Shown: one piece after another, positions 1-22,482 of the stretch
Numbering within the stretch: the stretch's first letter is position 1
How the letters are laid out: each line of letters begins with the position of its first letter
NCBI GenBank assembly: GCA_022376925.1
Contig: JAIOJX010000032.1
Span: 168,975,979-169,039,978, forward strand
From: Tragulus kanchil
Taxonomy: Eukaryota; Chordata; Mammalia; Artiodactyla; Tragulidae
Direction: 5' to 3'
DNA: 64,000 bases
Position numbers and translations under genes: made by a program
Notes under the pieces: generated by a model
Told to the model about the DNA's origin: nothing
The model's database searches: none
What the model saw: only the letters and a program-made list of their open reading frames with translations

Positions 1-182
1 TGGGGCACTTTTTCAGAGGTAAACCGGCCTCACCAAAAGAGACCACAAGGTGCCAAACAGGAGAAATACAAACAAATCCCTACATTTGCTTTGGGACATA
101 TCACAGTGCAAAATGACAACACAGAGAAAGCCCCAAGGTCTTCCAAGTTGGGTCGGGGAGGAGAGGTAAAGAACATTACTGA

Positions 183-516
183 GGGCTTCCCTGGTGGTCC
201 AGTGGGTAAGGACACCGCCTTGCAGTGCAAGGGGTGCCGGTTCGATCCCTGGCCTGGGAAGATCCCACGTGCCGCGAAGCGGCTGGACCCATGTGTCCAA
301 TTACGGAGCCGGAGCTCTGGGGCGCATGCGCCCAGAGCCAGTGCTTGCGACAACAGAGGCCGCAGCAATGGGAGGCCCACATGGGCCGAAGAACAAAAGA
401 TGGATGAAAATGAACAAATGAAAGACCAAAGAAGTGGCCCGCCCGCTCCCCTCCCTCCCACCCCCACCCCCCTCAAATAAATAAATAAATAAGTCTTTAA
501 AAAAAAAAAAAAAAAG
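183..516 (+). mobile_element. CHR-type tRNA-Glu SINE
   Basis: It starts with the tRNA-derived head (ggcttccctggtggtccagt) and has a B-box-like ggttcgatccctgg near 240. A body typical of artiodactyl CHR SINEs follows, then an AAATAAATAAAT tail and poly-A. The second copy, at 1334-1661, is part of duplication D1 and not an independent insertion. Exact subfamily not assigned. Confidence 0.8.
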
Positions 517-1333
517 AACATTACTGAAAAAGAACAGGGATCAGACTGACCTCATCCTCTCCATGCTAGAGTGACAAGACAGAAAAACCTTCCCTGTTCT
601 GAGAGGAAACCCCTGGACAGTTCATCATTTATGTGTGAAAAGGACATTGGCTCCCATCCTCCCCCCATTTCTGAGAGAGCTGCTAGAGGATGTGTTCCAG
701 CAGGAAGAGAGGGAGCTCGGGTGCTACTGGCGGTGGCGGGTAGCACTGTGATTGTTAGAATTCTGCTGAGTGCTGCACACGAGTTATCTGGGTTAATCCT
801 CGGGGCGATGCTGGGCCAGGGGCTGGTTTCACATCTCACAGTGAGGATGTAGATGCGAAAGTGCCAGCACGCTGTGACGTTCAAAAGTTCTCGACTGTCC
901 AAAATGTTAAGGGTCTGAAACTACAACTCCATGTGGGGTCAACGGGGGAGGCTTGGGCAAGATGTGAGGTGTGGCGAGAAGTGAAATTACAATGTGAGCC
1001 TTTCTCTGGGGTCATAGCCAGAAACTTGTAAGCTTAAGTCTATAGACAGTCAAGAGGAGGTTGGGGAAGTCCGGAGGACCAGCTGAGAGGTGCCTTGGAA
1101 GCCCTGTACCCATCTTTGGGGATTTCAGGATACAATCCGGGGAAGATGGGGTGGGGCACTTTTTCAGAGGTAAACCGGCCTCACCAAAAGAGACCACAAG
1201 GTGCCAAACAGGAGAAATACAAACAAATCCCTACATTTGCTTTGGGACATATCACAGTGCAAAATGACAACACAGAGAAAGCCCCAAGGTCTTCCAAGTT
1301 GGGTCGGGGAGGAGAGGTAAAGAACATTACTGA

Positions 1334-1661
1334 GGGCTTCCCTGGTGGTCCAGTGGGTAAGGACACCGCCTTGCAGTGCAAGGGGTGCCGGTTCGATCCC
1401 TGGCCTGGGAAGATCCCACGTGCCGCGAAGCGGCTGGACCCATGTGTCCAATTACGGAGCCGGAGCTCTGGGGCGCATGCGCCCAGAGCCAGTGCTTGCG
1501 ACAACAGAGGCCGCAGCAATGGGAGGCCCACATGGGCCGAAGAACAAAAGATGGATGAAAATGAACAAATGAAAGACCAAAGAAGTGGCCCGCCCGCTCC
1601 CCTCCCTCCCACCCCCCCCCCCCTCAAATAAATAAATAAATAAGTCTTTAAAAAAAAAAAC
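1334..1661 (+). mobile_element. CHR-type SINE, D1 duplicate copy
   Basis: Same element as at 183-516, with identical body and a shorter poly-A tail. It is explained by tandem duplication D1. Confidence 0.8.
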
Positions 1662-2227
1662 AGAACATTACTGAAAAAGAACAGGGATCAGACTGACCTC
1701 ATCCTCTCCATGCTAGAGTGACAAGACAGAAAAACCTTCCCTGTTCTGAGAGGAAACCCCTGGACAGTTCATCATTTATGTGTGAAAAGGACATTGGCTC
1801 CCATCCTCCCCCCATTTCTGAGAGAGCTGCTAGAGGATGTGTTCCAGCAGGAAGAGAGGGAGCTCGGGTGCTACTGGCGGTGGCGGGTAGCACTGTGATT
1901 GTTAGAATTCTGCTGAGTGCTGCACACGAGTTATCTGGGTTAATCCTCGGGGCGATGCTGGGCCAGGGGCTGGTTTCACATCTCACAGTGAGGATGTAGA
2001 TGCGAAAGTGCCAGCACGCTGTGACGTTCAAAAGTTCTCGACTGTCCAAAATGTTAAGGGTCTGAAACTACAACTCCATGTGGGGTCAACGGGGGAGGCT
2101 TGGGCAAGATGTGAGGTGTGGCGAGAAGTGAAATTACAATGTGAGCCTTTCTCTGAGGGTATCTAGATCTGGACCATAGCCAGAAACTTGTAAGCTTAAG
2201 TCTATAGACAGTCAAGAGGAGGTTGGA

Positions 2228-2940
2228 AGTAGAATGTAAATATTTCAAAACCAGTTGAGGAAAAAATGGAATAAGAAAAATGTTTTCTCTAAAATAAGGT
2301 AAGAAAAGGTAAAAGCAACCAAAATAGAAAATATAAAGTAAGATTTTATTTGATCATAAATCAAAATAAATGTCAATGGGTTAAATAAACGTGTTAAAAG
2401 GTAAAGACTCAGATGGAATTAGAACTAATAACAAAAAGGCTGAAAAAAAAACCCATCAAAAATACCAATGAAGGCTTCCCCTGGTGGTCCAGTGGGTAAG
2501 GACGCCTTGCACTGCAAGGGGCGCCGGTTTGATCCCTGGCCTGGGAAGATCCCACATGCCGCAGAGCGGCTGGACGCATGTGTCCAATCACCGAGCCGGA
2601 GCTCTGGAGCGCATGCACCCAGAGCCGGCGCTCTGCAACGACAGACGCCAGCGTGATGGGAGGCCCACAGGAGCCAAAGAACAAATATGGATGAAAATAG
2701 AGAAATGAAAGACCAATAGAAGTGGCCCGCCCGCTCCCCCTTCCCTCCCCAACATGACCCCCGCCCAAAATAAATAAATAAATAAATCTTAAAAAACAAT
2801 GAAAAGAAAGTAATGCTAGCAATGCTTTTAGCATCATACACAATAAAATTCAGGGCAAAGTATTTGAAAGGCACGAAGGAGGATATTTCTGTCTGGCAAA
2901 TAGAAAAACTCACATAAGAATACAAGAGAGCCCTAGACTG
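2228..2940 (+). mobile_element. Degenerate L1 fragment interrupted by a SINE
   Basis: This AT-rich stretch resembles the start of L1 ORF2. A short frame near 2371 reads N-V-N-G-L-N before stops intervene, like the conserved ORF2 endonuclease N-terminus. The fragment resumes after the SINE at about 2798-2940. It is heavily decayed with many stops and no coding capacity. Duplicated by D2 at about 3320-4030. Confidence 0.55.
2470..2797 (+). mobile_element. CHR-type SINE nested in L1
   Basis: The tRNA-Glu-type head, CHR body and (AAAT)n tail match the element at 183, but with independent substitutions, so this is a separate insertion. It sits inside the decayed L1. The identical copy at 3562-3889 is due to D2. 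Confidence 0.8.
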
Positions 2941-3561
2941 CAGTGTAATGAGATGTATACAAAGCAAAAGGGGATCTGTGCAGCTGGAGTCCAGGGGGAG
3001 GTCTTCCCTCGCCTCTGCGTGTCCTGCCCCCGGCTCCCAGCCCCGCCGGCTCCCCAGGCCGGAGGAGGGTGAGGACGGATGGGGTGTTGCTCCCAGAGTC
3101 TCCTGTTTCTGATTCCCCGACTTAAGGAGCTCTCGGCGTGCCTTGGGCCCCTGAAACTCCCAAAACTCCATGTGGGGTCAACGGGGGAGGCTTGGGCAAG
3201 ATGTGAGGTGTGGCGAGAAGTGAAATTACAATGTGAGCCTTTCTCTGAGGGTATCTAGATCTGGACCATAGCCAGAAACTTGTAAGCTTAAGTCTATAGA
3301 CAGTCAAGAGGAGGTTGGAAGTAGAATGTAAATATTTCAAAACCAGTTGAGGAAAAAATGGAATAAGAAAAATGTTTTCTCTAAAATAAGGTAAGAAAAG
3401 GTAAAAGCAACCAAAATAGAAAATATAAAGTAAGATTTTATTTGATCATAAATCAAAATAAATGTCAATGGGTTAAATAAACGTGTTAAAAGGTAAAGAC
3501 TCAGATGGAATTAGAACTAATAACAAAAAGGCTGAAAAAAAAACCCATCAAAAATACCAAT

Positions 3562-3889
3562 GAAGGCTTCCCCTGGTGGTCCAGTGGGTAAGGACGCCTT
3601 GCACTGCAAGGGGCGCCGGTTTGATCCCTGGCCTGGGAAGATCCCACATGCCGCAGAGCGGCTGGACGCATGTGTCCAATCACCGAGCCGGAGCTCTGGA
3701 GCGCATGCACCCAGAGCCGGCGCTCTGCAACGACAGACGCCAGCGTGATGGGAGGCCCACAGGAGCCAAAGAACAAATATGGATGAAAATAGAGAAATGA
3801 AAGACCAATAGAAGTGGCCCGCCCGCTCCCCCTTCCCTCCCCAACATGACCCCCGCCCAAAATAAATAAATAAATAAATCTTAAAAAAC
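3562..3889 (+). mobile_element. CHR-type SINE, D2 duplicate copy
   Basis: Identical to 2470-2797 and explained by tandem duplication D2. Confidence 0.8.
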
Positions 3890-4244
3890 AATGAAAAGAA
3901 AGTAATGCTAGCAATGCTTTTAGCATCATACACAATAAAATTCAGGGCAAAGTATTTGAAAGGCACGAAGGAGGATATTTCTGTCTGGCAAATAGAAAAA
4001 CTCACATAAGAATACAAGAGAGCCCTAGACTGCAGTGTAATGAGATGTATACAAAGCAAAAGGGGATCTGTGCAGCTGGAGTCCAGGGGGAGGTCTTCCC
4101 TCGCCTCTGCGTGTCCTGCCCCCGGCTCCCAGCCCCGCCGGCTCCCCAGGCCGGAGGAGGGTGAGGACGGATGGGGTGTTGCTCCCAGAGTCTCCTGTTT
4201 CTGATTCCCCGACTTAAGGAGCTCTCGGCGTGCCTTGGGCCCCT

Positions 4245-5646
4245 CTGTGTCTCTTTGCTCGCTCTTCCGGGCCCCATCCAGGTCTCCTGGGTCCTTTGGG
4301 ACCCCACTCAGGCCAGCTCCTCCTCCGTCCAGCGCGGCCTAAGGCTTGAGCATCTGTGATACCTCTGCCTTATGTAATTAGAAATCTGTCCACCAACCTC
4401 GGGGGCTGGGGTTCCAGGATGGGGGGGACTGGTGCTTGGCTCGGGGCCGGTGAGGGAGCAGGTGCCCAGGAGCTGTGCGTGGACGGGGAGGGGGGATCCT
4501 TATGTGATGTGGTCCTGAGAGCAGCCCCGGGCAGTGGCCCTGCCTGCCGCCCCCAGCACACCTGGCCTGAGGTGCGGAGCTCTTACTCCAATTTGCAGAT
4601 GAAGAAACAAAGGCTCAGGGAGGCGAGGTCTCCAGCCAGTGGGTCACAGGCCTGGGAGGAGGCCGGGAGGTGGCCAGGACGAGGAGGAGAGGCGCCGAGA
4701 GGAGGCCCAGCCCTTCCTGTCCACTCCACTCTCCAGACCGGGCACAGGCCTGCCCCGTGGACGCCGGCGGGAGCTGCTGGCCACTGTCAGGCCTTGAAAG
4801 CACCCTTTGCATCAGACTCCAGGGTGACTGCCTTGAACGTGCACAGTGTCCTTCAGCCCCAGCAGCTCAGGTGCCTGTGGGCCGAGGCGAACAGACGTAG
4901 GGGTGGACAGTCCCTGTGCCCATCCTGCCGAGGCAGAGGCAGGCCGCCTGTGGCCTCCCGCTCTGGGGCCACGCGTCTTACGTGTGCGTCAGACGAGCAG
5001 CCGGCCTCTCTGTGTACACAATGCACAACACGGCACGCACGGCGTTGCAGTCTGCTTTTTAAATTGAGTTCTGTGACGGTTCATCCTTCCAGCCAAGGCC
5101 CGGAGCCCTGGCTCCTTCTGTCTGTGTGCTGAGGTTCCCGCATGGGCGTCGCTGGCGTGGGTTCAGCCCGTCCCTGGTTTGTAAACAGTCTGCTTGTTTC
5201 CACATTTGGGCGGCACGGGGCGTTGAGATAAACACTCATGTGCATATGTCCTTGCAAGAGGAAGAGCCGGGGGGTGGCGCGAGCGGATGGCGTAGACTGT
5301 TCAGATCTGCCCCCTCCCCTGTCCCTGGACGCGGGAGTCCTCCCTCCTGGCTTGGACATACCAGCCCTTGCCCCCACTCCCCACCTCACTGCCCGAGAGC
5401 ACAGGCCCCCGTTCATATCCAGGCTTGTGTTTCCCCTTCCATGAACCTTCTCGCTCCTTCGTCTCTCCAGTCTGCAGGCCCTCCCCCTCTCTCGTCCAGG
5501 CCGGGGACTAAACCGCCTGCTTACACGGGCCGTGCGTGCTTCTGTTGCACGTGGAGAGACAGCTGCGTAGGGACGATCAATACTCGCATACGTTAAACAC
5601 ACAAATATACTATTTTTATATTTAATATGTACTATACTGGTGTAAT
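4245..5646. other. Intergenic, no gene seen
   Basis: Moderately GC-rich sequence. A MIR-like core (gcagatgaagaaacaaaggc) lies at about 4597-4616, within a remnant of roughly 4575-4660. I see no credible exon. Open frames here are not conserved-looking and overlap on several frames. Confidence 0.6.
4575..4660 (+). repeat. MIR-like remnant
   Basis: The phrase gatgaagaaacaaaggctca matches the MIR core pattern (gatgaggaaactgaggctca). Boundaries are approximate. Confidence 0.55.
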
Positions 5647-5846
5647 GGGCTCCCTGGTGGCTCCGACAGGAAAGAATCTGCTCGCAATGCAGGAGACCTG
5701 GGTTTGATCCCTGGGTCGGGAAGATCCCCTGGAGGCGGACATGGTGACCCACTCCAGTGCTTCTGCCTGGGAAAATTCCACGGACAGAGGAGCCTGGGGG
5801 GCTGCAGTCCACGGGGCCACACAGAGTCATGACTGGGCCAGTCACA
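5647..5846 (+). mobile_element. Bov-tA-type ruminant SINE
   Basis: The tRNA-Glu-like head (gggctccctggtggctccga) is followed by a B-box-like ggtttgatccctgg. The BovA body then follows with its usual landmarks: gggtcgggaagatcccctgg, a cactccagtgcttctgcctg segment and gagtcatgactgggcc. This fused tRNA/BovA structure is found in ruminants and is the best taxonomic marker in the window. It ends in a CA microsatellite. Confidence 0.9.
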
Positions 5847-5878
5847 CACACACACACACACACGCACGCGCGTGTGCG
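5843..5878. repeat. (CA)n / (CG) alternating microsatellite
   Basis: About ten CA dinucleotides run into cgcacgcgcgtgtgcg at the tail of the Bov-tA element. Alternating purine-pyrimidine sequence. Microsatellites at Bov-tA tails are common. Confidence 0.9.
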
Positions 5879-6389
5879 TAATAGTAAGAAATGTACTCCT
5901 GTATTTTATTGTTTTTCCATACAGGCTTGAACGTCTTTATATGGTTGAATTGGTCTCTTTTTTTGTTCCTGGACTTGCTGTCTCAGTCGGACGTGTCACC
6001 TGCACCTGGAATTATGCAAATAGAGTCTTGCTTTTTTCCCCCTATTCGATGTTTTCTGCCTGTTTTGCCTTTTGGTCCTTCCAAAGATACTAAGTTTATT
6101 TATTTTTCGGAGTTTATTTTTGAATCGTGAGGTCATGCTTAAGTGTACGGGCCACCTGGTTGGCTGGCAGCGAGCCCTCCCTGGCTGGCTGCACCGTCCA
6201 GGTCTTCCCCTGCCGGATCCCCATGCCCTTGAGCGGGTCTGGCCCCGCTAGCCCTCTTCTGGGCGGTCCCGTAGGGCACCTGTCTGTCCACAGGTCAGTG
6301 CAGCTTCACGGCAAACCTTAACCCTTTGCAAAACATTCTGACCGCCACAGAAAATCCATCCTTTAAACTAAACTTTAAGGTGAAAATCC
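5879..6389. other. Intergenic, AT-richer stretch
   Basis: T-rich sequence with an octamer-like atgcaaat at about 6014. I recognise no gene and assign no repeat family. Confidence 0.5.
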
Positions 6390-7260
6390 AGGAGTTGGGC
6401 TGGCCGACGACACCCTCGCAGGTGCCTCTGGGAAGGCCGCCCTTCAGCGGCGGAGGACCGCGCACTCGGAGTCTTGGTGTGTCCCTCCGCGCCTCCAGCC
6501 TCGTTTTCTGTCCTCTGGTGGCGCGGCCGTCCCTCGTCCAGTCTCCTCCCAGCCGCAGCCGGCGTCAGTGGCCTCTTTCACGGCGGGTCGGCTGGTTCCG
6601 GGAGGCTGGGCCCGGGGCTAGTGACCGCCGGCCCCGCCCGCTCGCCAGTCTGGGGGCAGCTGAAGGCCGGGCCTCCTCCTTCCGTGGCTCCTGGGGCGGG
6701 CGGGGTCCGCGTCCAGCGCCCGGCCAGTCTGGGGCGGCACTGCGGCCCCAGCTCCAGTCGGGGCACTTCTGGGGCTGCCGCTGTGGGTCGCCGGCTCCCC
6801 GGTGCTCGGTGTCGCCGGGCAGCGTCTCCGGCCCCGGCCTGCGGCTCCTGGTCCCTCCCGGGGGTTTTCCCAAGAGGCCCCTTCCCCGCCCCCCGAATCC
6901 TCCTGCCCGCACATCGCAAAGCCTCGGGACTGTGTACCCCGCGTGGTCCCAGGAGCCCCGCGACGACCGGGGCCGGAGGCAGGAGCAGCACGGTGGCCTG
7001 GGCGCGCTGCTGGCGGAGAGTCAGGTCAGGCCTCCGTGGCCACCGTGGCGCTCGCGCGACACCGGGGCGGGCGAGGGGTCCGGGCGGTGCCCTGGCACTT
7101 GGCCGGTGGCAGGAACGAGGTCTTGGCGGCCCCGCGGGAGCCGGTGGCTGGTGCTGCTGCTGCGGAAAGCCGCCCAGCGCTGAGCGCGCCGGCGATGAAG
7201 GCCGACACAGTGCTGGACGAGGCCCAGGGCTCGGCTTCGAGGCGGTGACGTGCTTGACCT
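6390..7260. promoter_or_regulatory. Orphan CpG-rich block (candidate CpG island)
   Basis: About 870 bp is very GC-rich with dense CpG, in sharp contrast to flanks of average composition. Several frames are open on both strands, as expected for such composition, so no coding claim is made. No recognisable first exon lies next to it. It could be the promoter of an unannotated noncoding RNA, an intergenic island or a distal element. It is not part of any tandem duplication. Confidence 0.55.
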
Positions 7261-7414
7261 CGGCAGGTCTGCCCCGGACGTTCAGGCTCCTTGGTGGAGG
7301 CGCCTCAGACGCTCGGGCTCAGCCTACCAGCTGCCGAGTGCTGTCCTCCCCCGGTGCCCAGCAGGAGGTCACCGCCACCCGGGACACTGTCTTGCACAGT
7401 CTGGGCGCACAGCT

Positions 7415-7641
7415 GTGCGTGCGTGCGTTGTAAGTCGCTTCGGTCGTGTCTGACTCTGTGACCCCATAGACGGTAGCCCCCAGGCTCCTCTGTCCGTGGG
7501 ATTCTCCGGGCAAGAGCACTGGAGTGGGCTGCCCTTTCCTCCTCCCGGGGTCCTGCCCCTCCCAGGGATCAGACCCACGTCTCTCAGGTTTCCTGCACTG
7601 GGAGGCAGGCTCTTTACCACTTAGTGCCACCTGGGAGGCCC
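7415..7641 (-). mobile_element. ART2A/Bov-tA-type SINE, minus strand
   Basis: Read on plus, it runs from a gtcgcttcggtcgtgtctga segment through caggctcctctgtccgtggg to the reversed tRNA head (caggctctttaccacttag...cctgggaggcccc). This is the usual reverse-complement order of the ruminant family. Confidence 0.85.
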
Positions 7642-7839
7642 CATACAGTCCTCTTCTCCAATAAATACAATACTGTCTCTCTGCTCCCGTAGATACGCTG
7701 CGTATTCTAGTCTCTGATTTGTTTAATTGGGTGGAATTACCAAACAACAACTGAGACTGTAACTTCCTGCTTGTTTCTTATTTGAATGGGGGCAGATTTT
7801 TGATGCTTTTTATATAAACTATTTAAAATTTAGTTACTT

Positions 7840-8035
7840 ATTTAGGTTGGTTGGGCACAGCTGCGGCACGAGTGCCTTTGCTGCGGGCCACGGGCTCTGC
7901 GGTGGGTGCACAGGCCGAGCTGCTCTGAGGCACGAGGGCTCTCGGCCCCCGCCCGTGATGGGAGCTGTGCCCTCGGCAGCACGAGGGGCGTCACGAGCCC
8001 CGACCCCCCGGGAAGCCCCTCGATGTTGGTTTAAG
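7840..8035 (-). mobile_element. Decayed CHR-type SINE, minus strand
   Basis: From the ttatttaggttgg (reversed A-rich tail) to ggaagcccc, this has the layout of a reversed CHR SINE but is highly diverged. Duplicated at 8947-9142 by D3. Confidence 0.6.
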
Positions 8036-8054
8036 GTAGCTTTTTTTTTTTTTT

Positions 8055-8530
8055 TTTAATCATATTCAAGTACTTTTCTTTTTATTTTGCTTAGATTTTA
8101 AAAGAAGGGGATGGGTATTCAGTTGTATGAATGACTTCTAGGTATCCCTTGATGAAAACGTTTGAGATTTTTTCCTTGGTCTGTTGATGTAATAAATTAT
8201 TGATACATTTCTTAAAGCTAAGTTGTTCTTATATTTTTAATAAATTCTGCTTAGTTGTATTTTCTTATTTTCTTAGTACTGGGTTGTATTCAACGTGGCA
8301 ATATTTTCTTTGAAATTTCTTACATCAGTATTTGCAAATGAAATTGCGTGTTACTTTCTTTCCTTCAATATCCCTAAGAAGGCTTTAGCATTAGTGGAAT
8401 GCTAACTTTTAAAGCATTAATTTTGGAGTTATCCGTATTTTCTATAGACTAAAGTTATTTTAAGAATGGAATTCCATGACTTTGAAGGATAAATAGAACT
8501 CATCTCTAAAAATGCTGGGGTCTTGTACCT
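8055..8530 (-). mobile_element. L1 ORF2 fragment, minus strand
   Basis: An AT-rich stretch containing gttgatgtaataaattattg and tcagtatttgcaaatgaaat, which resemble reversed L1 ORF2 reverse-transcriptase-region sequence. Decayed, no coding potential. Duplicated at 9163-9638 by D3. Confidence 0.55.
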
Positions 8531-8532
8531 TT

Positions 8533-8700
8533 GGACTTCCCTGGGTCCAGTGGTCAAGACTTTGCCTTCCAGGGCAGCGGATGGGGACTTAACCCCTGGC
8601 TGGGAGCTGAGGTCCCACAGGCCTCGCAACCGAGAAAGCAAAGCATAAAACAGGCACAATATTAGAACAAATTCAAGAAAGACTTTATCATTTTCTTTTC
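8533..8700 (+). mobile_element. CHR-2-type SINE
   Basis: Starts with ggacttccctgggtccagtg and ends with attagaacaaattcaagaaa, matching the typical CHR-2 head and tail. Duplicated at 9641-9808 by D3. Confidence 0.7.
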
Positions 8701-8709
8701 TTACTTTCT

Positions 8710-8824
8710 TTTTTTTGGCCACTTCTACTGGTCTTTCATTTATTTATTTTCATCCATCTTTGTTCTTTGGCCCGTGGGGCCTCCCATCGCAGTGGCCTCT
8801 GTTGCTGCGGACACCGGCTCTGGG
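8710..8824 (-). mobile_element. CHR-type SINE, minus strand, truncated by D3 junction
   Basis: The first 115 bp of the element whose full form is at 9825-10083. It stops abruptly at the D3 junction in the middle of ggctctggg. The truncation is a product of the duplication, not of transposition. Confidence 0.75.
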
Positions 8825-9824
8825 TTTGTTTAATTGGGTGGAATTACCAAACAACAACTGAGACTGTAACTTCCTGCTTGTTTCTTATTTGAATGGGGGC
8901 AGATTTTTGATGCTTTTTATATAAACTATTTAAAATTTAGTTACTTATTTAGGTTGGTTGGGCACAGCTGCGGCACGAGTGCCTTTGCTGCGGGCCACGG
9001 GCTCTGCGGTGGGTGCACAGGCCGAGCTGCTCTGAGGCACGAGGGCTCTCGGCCCCCGCCCGTGATGGGAGCTGTGCCCTCGGCAGCACGAGGGGCGTCA
9101 CGAGCCCCGACCCCCCGGGAAGCCCCTCGATGTTGGTTTAAGGTAGCTTTTTTTTTTTTTTTTTAATCATATTCAAGTACTTTTCTTTTTATTTTGCTTA
9201 GATTTTAAAAGAAGGGGATGGGTATTCAGTTGTATGAATGACTTCTAGGTATCCCTTGATGAAAACGTTTGAGATTTTTTCCTTGGTCTGTTGATGTAAT
9301 AAATTATTGATACATTTCTTAAAGCTAAGTTGTTCTTATATTTTTAATAAATTCTGCTTAGTTGTATTTTCTTATTTTCTTAGTACTGGGTTGTATTCAA
9401 CGTGGCAATATTTTCTTTGAAATTTCTTACATCAGTATTTGCAAATGAAATTGCGTGTTACTTTCTTTCCTTCAATATCCCTAAGAAGGCTTTAGCATTA
9501 GTGGAATGCTAACTTTTAAAGCATTAATTTTGGAGTTATCCGTATTTTCTATAGACTAAAGTTATTTTAAGAATGGAATTCCATGACTTTGAAGGATAAA
9601 TAGAACTCATCTCTAAAAATGCTGGGGTCTTGTACCTTTGGACTTCCCTGGGTCCAGTGGTCAAGACTTTGCCTTCCAGGGCAGCGGATGGGGACTTAAC
9701 CCCTGGCTGGGAGCTGAGGTCCCACAGGCCTCGCAACCGAGAAAGCAAAGCATAAAACAGGCACAATATTAGAACAAATTCAAGAAAGACTTTATCATTT
9801 TCTTTTCTTACTTTCTTTTTTTTT

Positions 9825-10083
9825 TTGGCCACTTCTACTGGTCTTTCATTTATTTATTTTCATCCATCTTTGTTCTTTGGCCCGTGGGGGCCTCCCATCG
9901 CAGTGGCCTCTGTTGCTGCGGACACCGGCTCTGGGCGCATGCGCTCCAGAGCGCTGACTTGCAAATGGACACGCCGGTCCAGCTGCTCCGCGGCACGTGG
10001 GCTCTTCCTGGGCCAGGGATCGAACTGGTGCCCCTCGCACTGCAAGGCAGACTCTTTACCCACTGGACCACCAGGGAAGCCCC
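9825..10083 (-). mobile_element. CHR-type SINE, minus strand, full
   Basis: Read on plus, the A-rich tail is reversed (catttatttattttcatcca) and the tRNA head closes the element (ctttacccactggaccacca, then gggaagcccc). Same subfamily as 183-516. Confidence 0.8.
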
Positions 10084-10094
10084 ACCTGTGCTTT

Positions 10095-10400
10095 TTAAAA
10101 TAGATATGTTACTCTTAAATGTGGATACAAAGGTAAATTCGTACACTAATTTAAGAGAGCAGCTTGATAATTTCTGCCAACCCTTAAAACATATATACCC
10201 CACAACCCAGCAATTCGTCTTCTAAGAATTTCTTTTGTAGGAAATATAGTACCAGTCCACACGCATATGTGTAGGAGAAAACTCCACAGTATTTGAAATA
10301 GCAAAAACGAAAGGCATTAATCAGCTACCCTAGAGGAATAGTTACGCCAGGCGTGGGATCATCGTGATTATGGACCGGCACACAACCATTAAGAAGTGTG
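10095..10400 (+). mobile_element. Old L1 3' end fragment
   Basis: The phrases cccagcaattcgtcttctaa, aatagcaaaaacgaaagg and acaaccattaagaag follow the order of an old L1 3' terminal region (cccagcaattccacttctag, ... aatagcaaaaactgg). Confidence 0.65.

Positions 10401-22482
<12,082 letters not shown>

Larger units (their letters stand above)
1..2227. repeat. Tandem duplication D1 (left copy cut by window start)
   Basis: The left copy runs from before the window to about 1062 and the right copy from about 1063 to 2227. Matching positions are offset by 1151, falling to 1147 after a poly-A length difference. The left copy lacks about 19 bp near 1010 that the right copy has near 2155. Both carry the same SINE. 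Near-identity over more than 1 kb, with length changes near the junction, suggests an unmerged assembly overlap. Confidence 0.9.
2063..4244. repeat. Tandem duplication D2
   Basis: Copy A is about 2063-3152 and copy B about 3153-4244, at an offset of 1092. It overlaps the end of D1, so the stretch beginning tggggtcaacgggggaggct occurs three times, near 931, 2081 and 3173. Copy B begins with a small insertion or error cluster at 3153-3166. Confidence 0.9.
7718..9935. repeat. Tandem duplication D3
   Basis: Copy A is 7718-8824 and copy B about 8825-9935, at an offset of about 1107-1110. Differences are mostly in homopolymer length (poly-T near 8041/9148 and near 8709/9818). The junction splits a minus-strand SINE, leaving a truncated copy at 8710-8824 and a complete one at 9825-10083. 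Confidence 0.92.

Noticed and set aside
183..260. Possible tRNA-Glu gene
   Set aside because: It is the tRNA-derived head of a CHR SINE. It lacks a full cloverleaf and is followed by the SINE body and A-rich tail. The same applies to the other SINE heads.
6326..7433. Two frames of about 300 codons in the CpG block
   Set aside because: Both strands are open at once. The peptides are low-complexity Arg/Pro/Gly with no splice or start context that stands out.
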